From the NCBI RefSeq assembly GCF_004784475.1, contig NZ_SRRT01000002.1, forward strand, positions 124,001 through 188,000: a stretch of 64,000 bases of DNA, written 5' to 3'. Source of the DNA: Streptomyces bauhiniae. GTDB taxonomy: Bacteria; Actinomycetota; Actinomycetes; Streptomycetales; Streptomycetaceae. The translations under genes and the position numbers were made by a program. Of the stretch, positions 43,968-52,455 are shown in pieces (position 1 is the first letter of the stretch; every line of letters starts with the position of its first letter). The notes below the pieces were generated by a model. It was not told where the DNA came from, did no database searches, and saw only the letters and a program-made list of their open reading frames with translations.

Positions 43968-46268
43968 TCAGCCGGCGAGGCCGGGGGCCGGGATGCGGGA
44001 CGGCTCCAGCCGGATCAGCACGCCCTTGGAGGTGGGGCAGTTGCTGATGTCGGCGACGCTGTCCAGCGGGACGAGCACGTTGGTCTCCGGGTAGTACGCG
44101 GCGGCGGAGCCGGGGCTCGTCGGGTAGGCGACGACCTTGAAGGACTCGGCGCGGCGCTCCTTGTCGGTCCACACGCTGACCAGGTCCACCATGTCGCCGT
44201 CGCGGAAGCCGAACTGCTCCAGGTCGGCCGGGTTGACCATGACGACACGGCGGGCGTTGTGGATGCCCCGGTAGCGGTCGTTGGGCGCGTACCAGATGGT
44301 GTTCCACTGGTCGTGCGAGCGCAGCGTCTGGAGCAGCAGGTGGCCGGCGGGCACGTGCGGCATCTCGAACTGGCTGGCCCAGAACTCGGCCTTGCCGCTC
44401 GGGGTCGGGAACGTGTCGCTGTTGACCGGGCTCGGCAGGTTGAAGCCTCCGGGCTGCCGGATGCGCTCGTTGAAGTTCTCGAAGCCGGGCACGACGCGGG
44501 AGATCCGGTCACGGATACGGTCGTTGTCGGCCTCGAAGCTCTTCCACGGGATGCCGTACTTGTCGCCGAGGGTGGCGATCGCCAGGCGGCTGATGATGGC
44601 GACCTCGCTGAGCAGGTGCTTGGAGGCCGGGGGCAGCTTGCCGTGCGAGCGGTGGACGTCGCTCATCGAGTCCTCGACGGTGATCCACTGCTCGACGCCG
44701 TTCTGCATGTCCCGGTCGCTGCGGCCCAGGGTGGGCAGGAGCAGCGCGGTGTCGCCGCAGACGGTGTGGGAGCGGTTGAGCTTGGTCGAGATGTGTGCGG
44801 TCAGCGAGCAGTTGCGCATGGCCTGCTCGGTGTACTCGCTGTCCGGAGTGGCGCGGACGAAGTTGCCGGCCACGCCGAGGAAGAACTTGGCGTTGCCCTC
44901 GTGCATCGCGCGGATGCCCTGCACGGCGTCGTAGCCGTGGTGGCGGGGCGGCTCGAAGCCGAACTCGCGGCCGAGCGCGTCCAGGAACGCGTCGGACATC
45001 TGCTCCCAGACGCCCATGGTGCGGTCGCCCTGCACGTTGGAGTGGCCGCGGACGGGGCAGACACCGGCGCCGGGCTTGCCGATGTTGCCGCGCAGCATCA
45101 GGAAGTTGACGATCTCGCGGATGGTGGCGACACCGTGCTTCTGCTGGGTCACACCCATCGCCCAGCAGACGATGGCGCTCTTGCTCTTCATGACCCGCTC
45201 GTGGACCTCCTTGATCTCGTCCAGGGTCATGCCCGTGGCGAGGAGGATGTCGTCCCAGGAGATCTTGCGGACGCTCTCGGCGAACTCCTCGAACCCGCGG
45301 GAGTTCTTCTTGATCCACGCGTGGTCGAGCACGGTGCCCGGCGCGGCGTCCTCGGCGTCCAGCAGCAGCTTGTTGAGGCCCTGGAAGAGGGCCATGTCGC
45401 CGCCGGCGCGGATGTGCACGAACTGGTCGGCGATCTGGGTGCCGTTGCCGATCACACCGCGCGCCTTCTGCGGGTGCTTGAACCGCATCAGGCCGGCCTC
45501 GGGGAGGGTGTTGACCGCGACGACCTCGCCGCCGTTGCGCTTGGTCTCCTCCAGCGCGGCGAGCATGCGCGGGTGGTTGGTGCCGGGGTTCTGGCCGACC
45601 AGGAAGATCAGGTCGGAGTGGTGGATGTCGTCCAGCGAGACGCTGCCCTTGCCGATGCCGAGCGCGGCGCCGAGACCCCAACCGGTCGATTCGTGGCACA
45701 TGTTGGAGCAGTCCGGCAGGTTGTTGGTGCCGAACGCGCGGGAGAACAACTGGAGGAGGAAGGCGGCCTCGTTGTTCAGGCGGCCCGAGACGTAGAACAT
45801 CGCCTCGTCGGGCGAGGTGAGCTGCTTCAGCTCCTTCGCCAGGACCTCGAACGCCTTCTCCCAGGTGATGGGCTCGTAGTGGGTGGCGCCGGGCCACTTC
45901 ACCATGGGCTCGGTGAGCCGGCCCTGCTGGTTGAGCCAGTAGTCGGACTTCGAGTCCAGCTCGGCGATCGAGTACTGCTGGAAGAACTCCCGGGTGACGC
46001 GGCGCGAGGTGGCCTCGTCGTTGATGTGCTTGGCGCCGTTCTCGCAGTACTCGTTGAAGTGCCGCTTCTTGTCCTCGGGCCAGGCGCAGCCGGGGCAGTC
46101 GATGCCGTCGACCTGGTTGATGTTCAGCAGCGTGAGCATGGTGCGCCGCGGGGAGGTCTGGCTGAGCGAGTACTCCAGCGCGTGCGTCACGGCCGGGACA
46201 CCGGTCGCCCACGTCTTGGGAGGCGTGACCGTCAGTTCGTCGATCGGGTCCTCGATGCTGCTGCTCAT
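43968..46268 (-). CDS. FdhF/YdeP-type molybdopterin oxidoreductase (copy 3)
   Basis: A 766-residue member of the same YdeP group but of a different subtype from copies 1 and 2. The Fe-S cysteines are C58, C61 and C75 in CPGCAWPEDKKRHFNEYCENG, keeping the CxxC-x13-C spacing. The Mo-ligand pair is C191/H192 in NNLPDCSNMCHESTG. The RSHDQWNTIWYAPNDRYRGI segment near the C-terminus differs from the TTIYSD form of its paralogues. The ATG has a GAGG element upstream. It is divergent from cydAB copy 2, whereas copy 1 converges on cydAB copy 1. Electron transfer to quinone and then bd oxidase is an inference. Confidence 0.92.
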   Translation of the reverse strand: MSSSIEDPIDELTVTPPKTWATGVPAVTHALEYSLSQTSPRRTMLTLLNINQVDGIDCPGCAWPEDKKRHFNEYCENGAKHINDEATSRRVTREFFQQYSIAELDSKSDYWLNQQGRLTEPMVKWPGATHYEPITWEKAFEVLAKELKQLTSPDEAMFYVSGRLNNEAAFLLQLFSRAFGTNNLPDCSNMCHESTGWGLGAALGIGKGSVSLDDIHHSDLIFLVGQNPGTNHPRMLAALEETKRNGGEVVAVNTLPEAGLMRFKHPQKARGVIGNGTQIADQFVHIRAGGDMALFQGLNKLLLDAEDAAPGTVLDHAWIKKNSRGFEEFAESVRKISWDDILLATGMTLDEIKEVHERVMKSKSAIVCWAMGVTQQKHGVATIREIVNFLMLRGNIGKPGAGVCPVRGHSNVQGDRTMGVWEQMSDAFLDALGREFGFEPPRHHGYDAVQGIRAMHEGNAKFFLGVAGNFVRATPDSEYTEQAMRNCSLTAHISTKLNRSHTVCGDTALLLPTLGRSDRDMQNGVEQWITVEDSMSDVHRSHGKLPPASKHLLSEVAIISRLAIATLGDKYGIPWKSFEADNDRIRDRISRVVPGFENFNERIRQPGGFNLPSPVNSDTFPTPSGKAEFWASQFEMPHVPAGHLLLQTLRSHDQWNTIWYAPNDRYRGIHNARRVVMVNPADLEQFGFRDGDMVDLVSVWTDKERRAESFKVVAYPTSPGSAAAYYPETNVLVPLDSVADISNCPTSKGVLIRLEPSRIPAPGLAG

Positions 46269-46584
46269 GGTGTGTCTGCCTCTTTCGTGAATACGAATCC
46301 CGCCGAACGGCATTTTCTTTGATTCCCGGAAGGAAAGTCAAAGAGGCCGTATCGATCACGCGATAGGTACCGCTTATCTTCCGGTTCCGCTCGCCTTCCG
46401 AAGCATCGCACATTTCCCAGCACGGCCGTGACCAGGCATAATGCTGGCGAGGCAGGCACCCCTCGGGGCGAGGATAACTACCGCCTATTACCCGATCGAC
46501 CGCCCCTCTTTGACTCGGGCGACAAATTGCCCGACGCTGGCCGACGAACAGCAAGCAAGAATTCACATTCGGGAGAGACCTGCC
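46269..46584. promoter_or_regulatory. Divergent control region, fdhF copy 3 / cydA copy 2
   Basis: A 316-base, comparatively AT-rich spacer separates two divergent genes. It contains two short perfect inverted repeats near the fdhF side: TTCGT-GAAT-ACGAA at 46284-46297 and TATCG-N6-CGATA at 46350-46365. A CATAAT hexamer near 46436 could be a -10 element facing cydA. I find no match to the Streptomyces Rex operator. The function of the repeats as operators is inferred. Confidence 0.5.
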
Positions 46585-48150
46585 GTGTATCTGGCATTGG
46601 CCCCGGACACCATCGCTCGATGGCAGTTCGGGATGACCACCGTCTACCACTACCTGTTCGTGCCCCTCACCATCAGCCTGGTGGCGATCACGGCGGGCCT
46701 GGAGACGGCGTACGTCCGCACGGGCAAGACGAAGTACTTCCACGCCACCAAGTTCTGGGGCAAGCTCTTCCTGATCAACATCGCCATGGGTGTCGTCACC
46801 GGGCTGGTGCAGGAGTTCCAGTTCGGTATGAACTGGTCCGCCTACTCCCGCTTCGTGGGCGACGTCTTCGGCGCACCGCTCGCCCTGGAGGCCCTGCTGG
46901 CCTTCTTCTTCGAGTCGACCTTCATCGGACTGTGGATCTTCGGCTGGGACAAGCTGCCCAAGAAGATCCACTGCGCGTGCATCTGGATGGTCTCGATCGG
47001 CACCATCCTGTCGACGTACTTCATCCTCGCCGCCAACTCCTTCATGCAGAACCCGGTCGGCTTCAGCCTGGACAAGGCGCACGGCAAGGCGCATCTGACC
47101 GACATCGGCGCGGTGCTCTTCCAGAAGCTCAACCTGGTGGTGGTCGCCCACACCCTGACGGCCGCGTTCCTGACCGGCGCCGCCTTCGTCATGGGCATCT
47201 CCGCCATCCACCTGTGGCGCGCGGCCCGGCTCCAGCGCCGGGGCCGGCCCACCGACCTCAAGCAGGTCGCGGCCATGCGGACCTCGCTGCGGCTCGGCCT
47301 CGTACTGGCCGTGGTCTTCGGTCTGGGCACCGCGATCAGCGGGGACAAGCTCGGCGAGGTGATGTTCGAGCAGCAGCCGATGAAGATGGCCGCCGCCGAG
47401 GCGCTGTGGGACAAGGAGGCCCCGGCCCCCTTCTCCGCCTTCTCCGTCCCGGACGTCGCCCACCAGCGCAACACCGTCGACGTACAGGTCCCCGGCCTGC
47501 TCTCCTTCCTGGCGCACAAGGACTTCCACTCGGCGGTCCCCGGCATCAACGACACGGCCAAGGCCGAGGCGGCCGCGTACGGCGGCTCTCCGGCCGAGTA
47601 CATCCCGAACGTCCCCATGACGTACTGGGGTTTCCGGGCGATGATCCTGTTCGGCATGACCTCCTTCAGCCTCGGCGCGGCCGGACTCTGGCTGACGCGG
47701 CGGAAGTTCTGGGTCGCCCCCGAGCACCGCACCGGCTCCTTCGACGTGCCCCGGCTGATGCTCACCAAGAACCGCGAACTCGGCGCCATGGCGAGCGGGC
47801 TGGCCTGGCGGGCCGGCATCTTCACCCTGGCCTTCCCGGTGATCGCCAACTCCTTCGGCTGGATCTTCACCGCGATGGGCCGTCAGCCCTGGGCCGTCAC
47901 CGGCCTGCTGCGCACCGTCGACGCGGTCTCCCCGAACGTCTCGCTCACCGAGCAGCTCATCACGCTCATCGGCTTCAGCCTGCTGTACATCGCGCTCGCC
48001 GTGGTCGAACTCAAGCTGCTGGTGAAGTACGCGGGCGGCGGACCGGTCACCTCCGAGCGGCCACCGCTGAGGGACATCAAGCTCGGCGGCGCCTCCACGC
48101 TCGAAGGCTCCCCGAGGGACGCCGACAAGCCGCTCGCCTTCGCCTACTGA
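46585..48150 (+). CDS. cydA: Cytochrome bd oxidase subunit I (copy 2)
   Basis: A 521-residue paralogue of the first CydA. Heme-ligand H22 is in TTVYHYLF, the quinol-loop motif GRQPW is in TAMGRQPWAV, and the conserved FEQQPMKMAAAEALWD segment is present. The GTG start follows GGGAGA by nine bases, at the point where similarity begins. Sequence divergence from copy 1 runs along the whole gene, so the duplication is not recent. cydB follows after 23 bases, again without cydDC. Confidence 0.96.
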   Translation: MYLALAPDTIARWQFGMTTVYHYLFVPLTISLVAITAGLETAYVRTGKTKYFHATKFWGKLFLINIAMGVVTGLVQEFQFGMNWSAYSRFVGDVFGAPLALEALLAFFFESTFIGLWIFGWDKLPKKIHCACIWMVSIGTILSTYFILAANSFMQNPVGFSLDKAHGKAHLTDIGAVLFQKLNLVVVAHTLTAAFLTGAAFVMGISAIHLWRAARLQRRGRPTDLKQVAAMRTSLRLGLVLAVVFGLGTAISGDKLGEVMFEQQPMKMAAAEALWDKEAPAPFSAFSVPDVAHQRNTVDVQVPGLLSFLAHKDFHSAVPGINDTAKAEAAAYGGSPAEYIPNVPMTYWGFRAMILFGMTSFSLGAAGLWLTRRKFWVAPEHRTGSFDVPRLMLTKNRELGAMASGLAWRAGIFTLAFPVIANSFGWIFTAMGRQPWAVTGLLRTVDAVSPNVSLTEQLITLIGFSLLYIALAVVELKLLVKYAGGGPVTSERPPLRDIKLGGASTLEGSPRDADKPLAFAY

Positions 48151-48173
48151 TCAGTTAGAGAGAGTCCGGAACC

Positions 48174-49202
48174 GTGCATCTCCATGACCTCTGGTTCTTC
48201 GTCATAGCCCTGCTGTGGGTCGGCTACTTCTTCCTGGAGGGCTTCGACTTCGGCGTGGGCATCCTGACCCGGGTGCTCGCCCGCGGGGAGACCGAGCGCC
48301 GCGTCCTGCTCAACACCATCGGCCCCGTCTGGGACGGCAACGAGGTCTGGCTGGTCACCGCGGCCGGCGCGACCTTCGCCGCCTTCCCCGACTGGTACGC
48401 CACCATGTTCAGCGGCTTCTACCTGCCGATGTTCGTCATCCTGCTCTGCCTGATCCTGCGCGGTGTGGCCTTCGAGTACCGGCACAAGCGCGACGGTGAG
48501 CGCTGGAAGCGCAACTGGGAGGCGATCGTCTTCGTCACCTCGCTGGTGCTGGCCTTCCTGTGGGGCGTGCTGTTCGCCGCCATGGTCCACGGCCTGCCGA
48601 TCGGCGCCGACCACGAGTACCACGGCGGTCTGGCCGAACTGGTCCAGCCGTACGCGCTGCTGGGCGGCGTCACCACGACCGTGCTCTTCACCTTCCACGG
48701 CGCGGTGTTCGCCTCGCTGAAGACGGTGGGCAGCATCCGGCACCGGGCGCGGCATCTGGCCCAGACCGCCGGTGTGCTGACCGTCCTGCTCCTGCTGGCC
48801 TTCCTGACCTGGACCCAGGTCGACACCGGCAATGTGCGCAGCCTGGTCGCGGAGGCCGTCGCCGTGCTCGCGGTGCTGGTGTCGCTGGGCTTCAACTTCG
48901 GTGCCCGCGAGGGCCGGGCGTTCGTCGCCTCCGGGCTGAGCGTGGTGGCGTCCACCGCGATGCTCTTCCTCGCCCTGTTCCCGCAGGTGATGCCGTCCAG
49001 CCTGAACGCGGCCTGGAGCCTGACCGCGACCAACGCGGCCGCCGGGTCGTACACGCTGGGGATCATCACCTGGGTCGCCGGGTTCGCCACTCCGCTGGTG
49101 CTGCTCTACCAGGGCTGGACCTACTGGGTGTTCCGCAAGCGGATCGGCGTCCAGCACATCCCCGTCGCCGCCCACGCACCGGTCCACCGCGTAGCGCCGT
49201 GA
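48174..49202 (+). CDS. cydB: Cytochrome bd oxidase subunit II (copy 2)
   Basis: A 342-residue CydB beginning MHLHDLWFFVIALLWVGYFFLEGFDFGVG, with VWDGNEVW and AFPDWYATMFSGFYLP conserved. Eight to nine membrane helices. GTG start with GAGAGAGTCCGG upstream. It forms an operon with cydA copy 2; the molybdenum-cofactor operon starts 326 bases later on the same strand, so read-through is possible because I see no strong hairpin directly after the stop. Confidence 0.95.
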   Translation: MHLHDLWFFVIALLWVGYFFLEGFDFGVGILTRVLARGETERRVLLNTIGPVWDGNEVWLVTAAGATFAAFPDWYATMFSGFYLPMFVILLCLILRGVAFEYRHKRDGERWKRNWEAIVFVTSLVLAFLWGVLFAAMVHGLPIGADHEYHGGLAELVQPYALLGGVTTTVLFTFHGAVFASLKTVGSIRHRARHLAQTAGVLTVLLLLAFLTWTQVDTGNVRSLVAEAVAVLAVLVSLGFNFGAREGRAFVASGLSVVASTAMLFLALFPQVMPSSLNAAWSLTATNAAAGSYTLGIITWVAGFATPLVLLYQGWTYWVFRKRIGVQHIPVAAHAPVHRVAP

Positions 49203-49528
49203 ACACCCGACGCGCCATGACGTGCCGCGCCCTGCGCCGTCTTTCCCGTGCCCGCGCCGAGCGCGCGGGCCGGGGGGCGGCGGCCGACGGCGTGGCGATG
49301 TCCCGGGGCCGGGCCGCCGACCGTGATGATCATCGGAGTGTGTCCCGGCCGCGCCGGCGTCGCGGACGCCTCACGCCCCGGCCCCGCCTGGTGGAGCCGG
49401 GCGGCGTCCCCGGCGCCGGGCGGCCGGTGCGCACCGCACGTCCGCCCGGAGCACGCCACCGCCGCCCGGTGCGGGCGGACCGCACACCGTACGACCGCCG
49501 ACCGGCAGCACAGGAAGAAGGCAGGCCC
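49203..49528 (+). promoter_or_regulatory. Leader region of the molybdenum-cofactor operon
   Basis: A 326-base stretch without a convincing gene, extremely GC-rich and with many short self-complementary GGCCGG/CCGGCC-type segments, ends in an AGGAAGAAGG ribosome site for moaA. It probably contains the operon promoter. A structured leader such as a Moco-type RNA is conceivable, but I cannot match a consensus. Confidence 0.35.
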
Positions 49529-50560
49529 GTGTCCCGACCGCTCACCGACCAGCACGGCGACACCGCCGCCCCGAAGCCGCTGGTGGACCGCTTCGGCCGC
49601 GTCCACAGCGACCTCCGGCTGTCCCTGACCGACCGCTGCAATCTGCGCTGCACCTACTGCATGCCCGCCGAGGGCCTGGCCTGGCTGCCCAAGGACGAGC
49701 TGCTGAGCGACGACGAGATCGTCCGCCTGGTCGGCATCGCCACGGGCCGGCTCGGCATCACCGAGGTCCGGCTGACCGGCGGTGAGCCCCTGGTGCGCCG
49801 GGGCCTGCCGGGTCTGGTCGCCCGGCTGTCCGCGCTGCCGAAGGCGCCCGAGCTGTCCATCACGACCAACGGCATCGGGCTCGCCCGTACCGCCGTCGCA
49901 CTGCGCGAGGCCGGGCTCGGCCGGGTCAACGTCAGCCTGGACACCCTGCGCCCGGAGCGGTTCGCCGCCATCACCCGGCGCGACCGGCTGACCGACGTGC
50001 TTGAGGGGCTGCGGGCGGCCCGCGCCGCCGGTCTCGACCCGGTCAAGGTGAACGCGGTGCCGGTGCGCGGGGTGAACGACGACGAGATCGCGGACCTGAC
50101 CGCGTTCGCCGTGGAGAACGGCTACCGGATGCGGTTCATCGAGTCGATGCCGCTGGACGCCCAGGGTGCCTGGGAGCGGGAGAAGATGGTCACCGCCGCC
50201 GAGATCCTGGACCGGATCGGCGAGCGCTTCACCCTCACCCCCGTACCGCGCGAGGACAACGCCCCGGCCGAGGAGTGGCGGATCGACGGCACGGACTCGT
50301 ACGTGGGTGTCATCGCGAGCGTCACCCGGCCGTTCTGCGGCAACTGCGACCGGGTACGGCTCACCGCCGACGGGCAGTTGCGCAACTGCCTGTTCGCCAC
50401 CAAGGAGTCCGACCTGCGCGCCCTGCTCCGCGCGGGCGCCGACGACGACGCGCTGGAGGCCGCCTGGCGCTCCTGCATCGCCGTCAAGGGCCCCGGCCAC
50501 GCCATCAACAGCGAGGACTTCCGCCGTCCCGACCGGCCCATGTCGGCCATCGGCGGCTGA
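49529..50560 (+). CDS. moaA: GTP 3',8-cyclase MoaA
   Basis: A 343-residue radical-SAM enzyme performing the first step of molybdenum cofactor synthesis. The SAM [4Fe-4S] cysteines are C37, C41 and C44 in TDRCNLRCTYC. The second cluster is in the C-terminal CGNCDRVRLTADGQLRNC segment, and the protein ends in GG as is usual for MoaA. GTG start after AGGAAG. It opens the operon moaA - DUF6457 - moeA - moaD - moaE, which would supply cofactor to the three FdhF-type enzymes in this window; moaC and mogA are not here. Confidence 0.97.
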   Translation: MSRPLTDQHGDTAAPKPLVDRFGRVHSDLRLSLTDRCNLRCTYCMPAEGLAWLPKDELLSDDEIVRLVGIATGRLGITEVRLTGGEPLVRRGLPGLVARLSALPKAPELSITTNGIGLARTAVALREAGLGRVNVSLDTLRPERFAAITRRDRLTDVLEGLRAARAAGLDPVKVNAVPVRGVNDDEIADLTAFAVENGYRMRFIESMPLDAQGAWEREKMVTAAEILDRIGERFTLTPVPREDNAPAEEWRIDGTDSYVGVIASVTRPFCGNCDRVRLTADGQLRNCLFATKESDLRALLRAGADDDALEAAWRSCIAVKGPGHAINSEDFRRPDRPMSAIGG

Positions 50561-50609
50561 GAATCCGTACCGACACCCCGTACCGACACGACGAGTGAGG
50601 ACCGACGAA

Positions 50610-50876
50610 GTGAACCGGATGCACGAATGGATCGCGGCGGCCAAGGCCGAGCTGGGCATCGACCTCGATGTCGACATCGCCGAGCTGCTGGACATGACCA
50701 AGGTGGTCGCGCACGAGGTGGCCCGCCCGGCCGCCCCGATCACCTCCTTCCTGGTCGGCTACGCGGCCGCGCTGCAGGCCGGCGGCGCCGGTGCGGTGTC
50801 GGAGGCGAACCGCAAGGTGACCGAGCTGGCCGAGCAGTGGGCCGCCGAGCGTGAGAACGGCGCGGCGGCGCTATGA
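50610..50876 (+). CDS. DUF6457-type small protein in moa operon
   Basis: An 88-residue soluble, acidic helical protein (MHEWIAAAKAELGIDLDVDIAELLDMTKVVAHEVARPAAP follows the start in two parts), without cysteines or a membrane segment. The GTG at 50610 has GTGAGGA at a good distance; an ATG at 50619 is also possible. Its stop overlaps the moeA start (ATGA), indicating translational coupling. Similar short proteins accompany moa/moe genes in actinomycetes, so an accessory role in molybdopterin handling is likely but untested. Confidence 0.8.
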   Translation: MNRMHEWIAAAKAELGIDLDVDIAELLDMTKVVAHEVARPAAPITSFLVGYAAALQAGGAGAVSEANRKVTELAEQWAAERENGAAAL

Positions 50877-52078
50877 CCGGCCTCCCGGCGCACCACCCCT
50901 CCTGGCAGCGGGCCCGCTCCCTGGCGCGCGCCGCCGCCGGGCCCGCGCTGCCCGGTGTGCCGCGCACCCTGGAGGACGCGCTCGGCCATGCGTTGGCCGA
51001 GCCGCTGACGGCGCTGACCGACCTGCCGCCGTTCGCCACCTCCGCCATGGACGGCTGGGCCGTGTCCGGCCCCGGCCCCTGGCAGTTGGGGGAGCGGGGC
51101 GTGCTCGCCGGCGAGCAGCCGGAACCGCTCGCGGCCGGCACCGCGGTGCCGATCGCCACCGGCGCGCCGCTGCCGCCGGGGGCGAGCGCCGTACTGCGCC
51201 GCGAGCACGGCGAGGTGGAGCGGTCCACGAGCCTGCTCCACCTCGCCGCCCCCGGCCCCCTGCCCGAGGGCCACGACGTGCGCCCGCGCGGGCAGGAGTG
51301 CGCGAGCGGTGAGCCGCTGCTCCCGGCCGGGACCAGCGTCACCCCGTCCGTGCTGGGCCTGGCGGCGGCGAGCGGCTACGACCGGCTGGTGGTGCACCGG
51401 CGGCCCAGCGTGGAGCTGTTCGTCCTGGGCGACGAGCTGCTGGACGCCGGGGTGCCGCGCGGCGGCCGGGTCCGCGACGCGCTCGGCCCGCTGCTGCCGT
51501 CCTGGCTGCGGGGGCTCGGCGCCGAGGTGATCGGCCGGCACCGCGTGGCGGACCGGCTGGCGGAGCTGCGCGAGGCGGTGGCCCACTCCCCCGCCGACGT
51601 GGTGATCACCACCGGCAGCACGGCGGCCGGGCCGGTGGACTTCCTGCACGAGACGCTACGGCTGCTGGACGCCCCACTGATCGTCGACTCCGTCTCGGTA
51701 CGGCCGGGCCACCCGATGCTGCTGGCCGAGCTGCCCGCCACGGCGGATGGCCGCACCCGCCACCTGGTCGGCCTGCCCGGCAACCCGCTGGCCGCCGTGG
51801 CCGGTACGGCCACCCTGGCCGCGCCCCTGCTGCGCGCGCTCGGCGGCCACGCCGACCCGGAGCCGCGCGGTGCCGTGACCGCCGAGGCGCTCCCCGGCCA
51901 CCCAGGCGACACCCGGCTGCTGCCGGTGCGCACGGCGGGCACCGGTGTGGCGCCGCTGCCGTACGACGGCCCGGCGATGCTGCGCGGACTGGCGCTGGCC
52001 GACGCGCTGGCCGTCGTCCCGCCGGGCGGCGCGGCGGCCGGGGACGCGGTGGAGCTGCTGCCGCTGCCCACCGCCTGA
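50873..52078 (+). CDS. moeA: Molybdopterin molybdenumtransferase MoeA
   Basis: A 401-residue enzyme that inserts molybdate into adenylated molybdopterin. Recognisable parts are the N-terminal FATSAMDGWAV, the molybdopterin-binding fold with VVITTGSTAAGPVDFL, and VRPGHPMLLAEL...LVGLPGNPLAAVAGTATL. The start codon overlaps the preceding stop by ATGA. The TTGSTAAGPVDF loop replaces the more usual TGGxSxGxxD, a difference seen in some actinobacterial MoeA proteins. Confidence 0.94.
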   Translation: MTGLPAHHPSWQRARSLARAAAGPALPGVPRTLEDALGHALAEPLTALTDLPPFATSAMDGWAVSGPGPWQLGERGVLAGEQPEPLAAGTAVPIATGAPLPPGASAVLRREHGEVERSTSLLHLAAPGPLPEGHDVRPRGQECASGEPLLPAGTSVTPSVLGLAAASGYDRLVVHRRPSVELFVLGDELLDAGVPRGGRVRDALGPLLPSWLRGLGAEVIGRHRVADRLAELREAVAHSPADVVITTGSTAAGPVDFLHETLRLLDAPLIVDSVSVRPGHPMLLAELPATADGRTRHLVGLPGNPLAAVAGTATLAAPLLRALGGHADPEPRGAVTAEALPGHPGDTRLLPVRTAGTGVAPLPYDGPAMLRGLALADALAVVPPGGAAAGDAVELLPLPTA

Positions 52079-52125
52079 CCCACCCCGACCACCTCAGAGA
52101 CGACCCACCCGAGAAGGCGAAGGAC

Positions 52126-52401
52126 ATGGAGACGAAGACGGCATCCACCGGCACCATCCGCTACTGGGCCGCGGCCAAGGGCGCGGCCGGCACGGCGGAG
52201 GAGTCCTACCGGGCGGGGACCCTCGCCCAGGCACTGGAACAGGCGCGGTCCCGCCACGCGGACGAGCCGCGTTTCGCGCAGGTGCTGGGGGTCTGCTCCT
52301 TCCTGGTGGACGGCGACCCGGTCGGCGTCCGCGACCACGCCTCGGTCACCCTGCGGGACGGCGCCACGGTCGAGGTGCTCCCGCCCTTCGCCGGCGGCTG
52401 A
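52126..52401 (+). CDS. moaD: Molybdopterin synthase small subunit MoaD
   Basis: A 91-residue ubiquitin-like sulfur carrier. It has the β-grasp pattern TIRYWAAAKGAAGTAEE ... VRDHASVTLRDGATVEVLPPFAGG and ends in the essential Gly-Gly, which becomes a thiocarboxylate. It works with MoaE encoded 54 bases downstream. An AAGGCGAAGGA element precedes the ATG. Confidence 0.93.
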   Translation: METKTASTGTIRYWAAAKGAAGTAEESYRAGTLAQALEQARSRHADEPRFAQVLGVCSFLVDGDPVGVRDHASVTLRDGATVEVLPPFAGG

Positions 52402-52455
52402 GCAGCCCCGCGTCCGCCCACCCCCTTCCCTCCCACCCGGAAACCGGATCACCTC

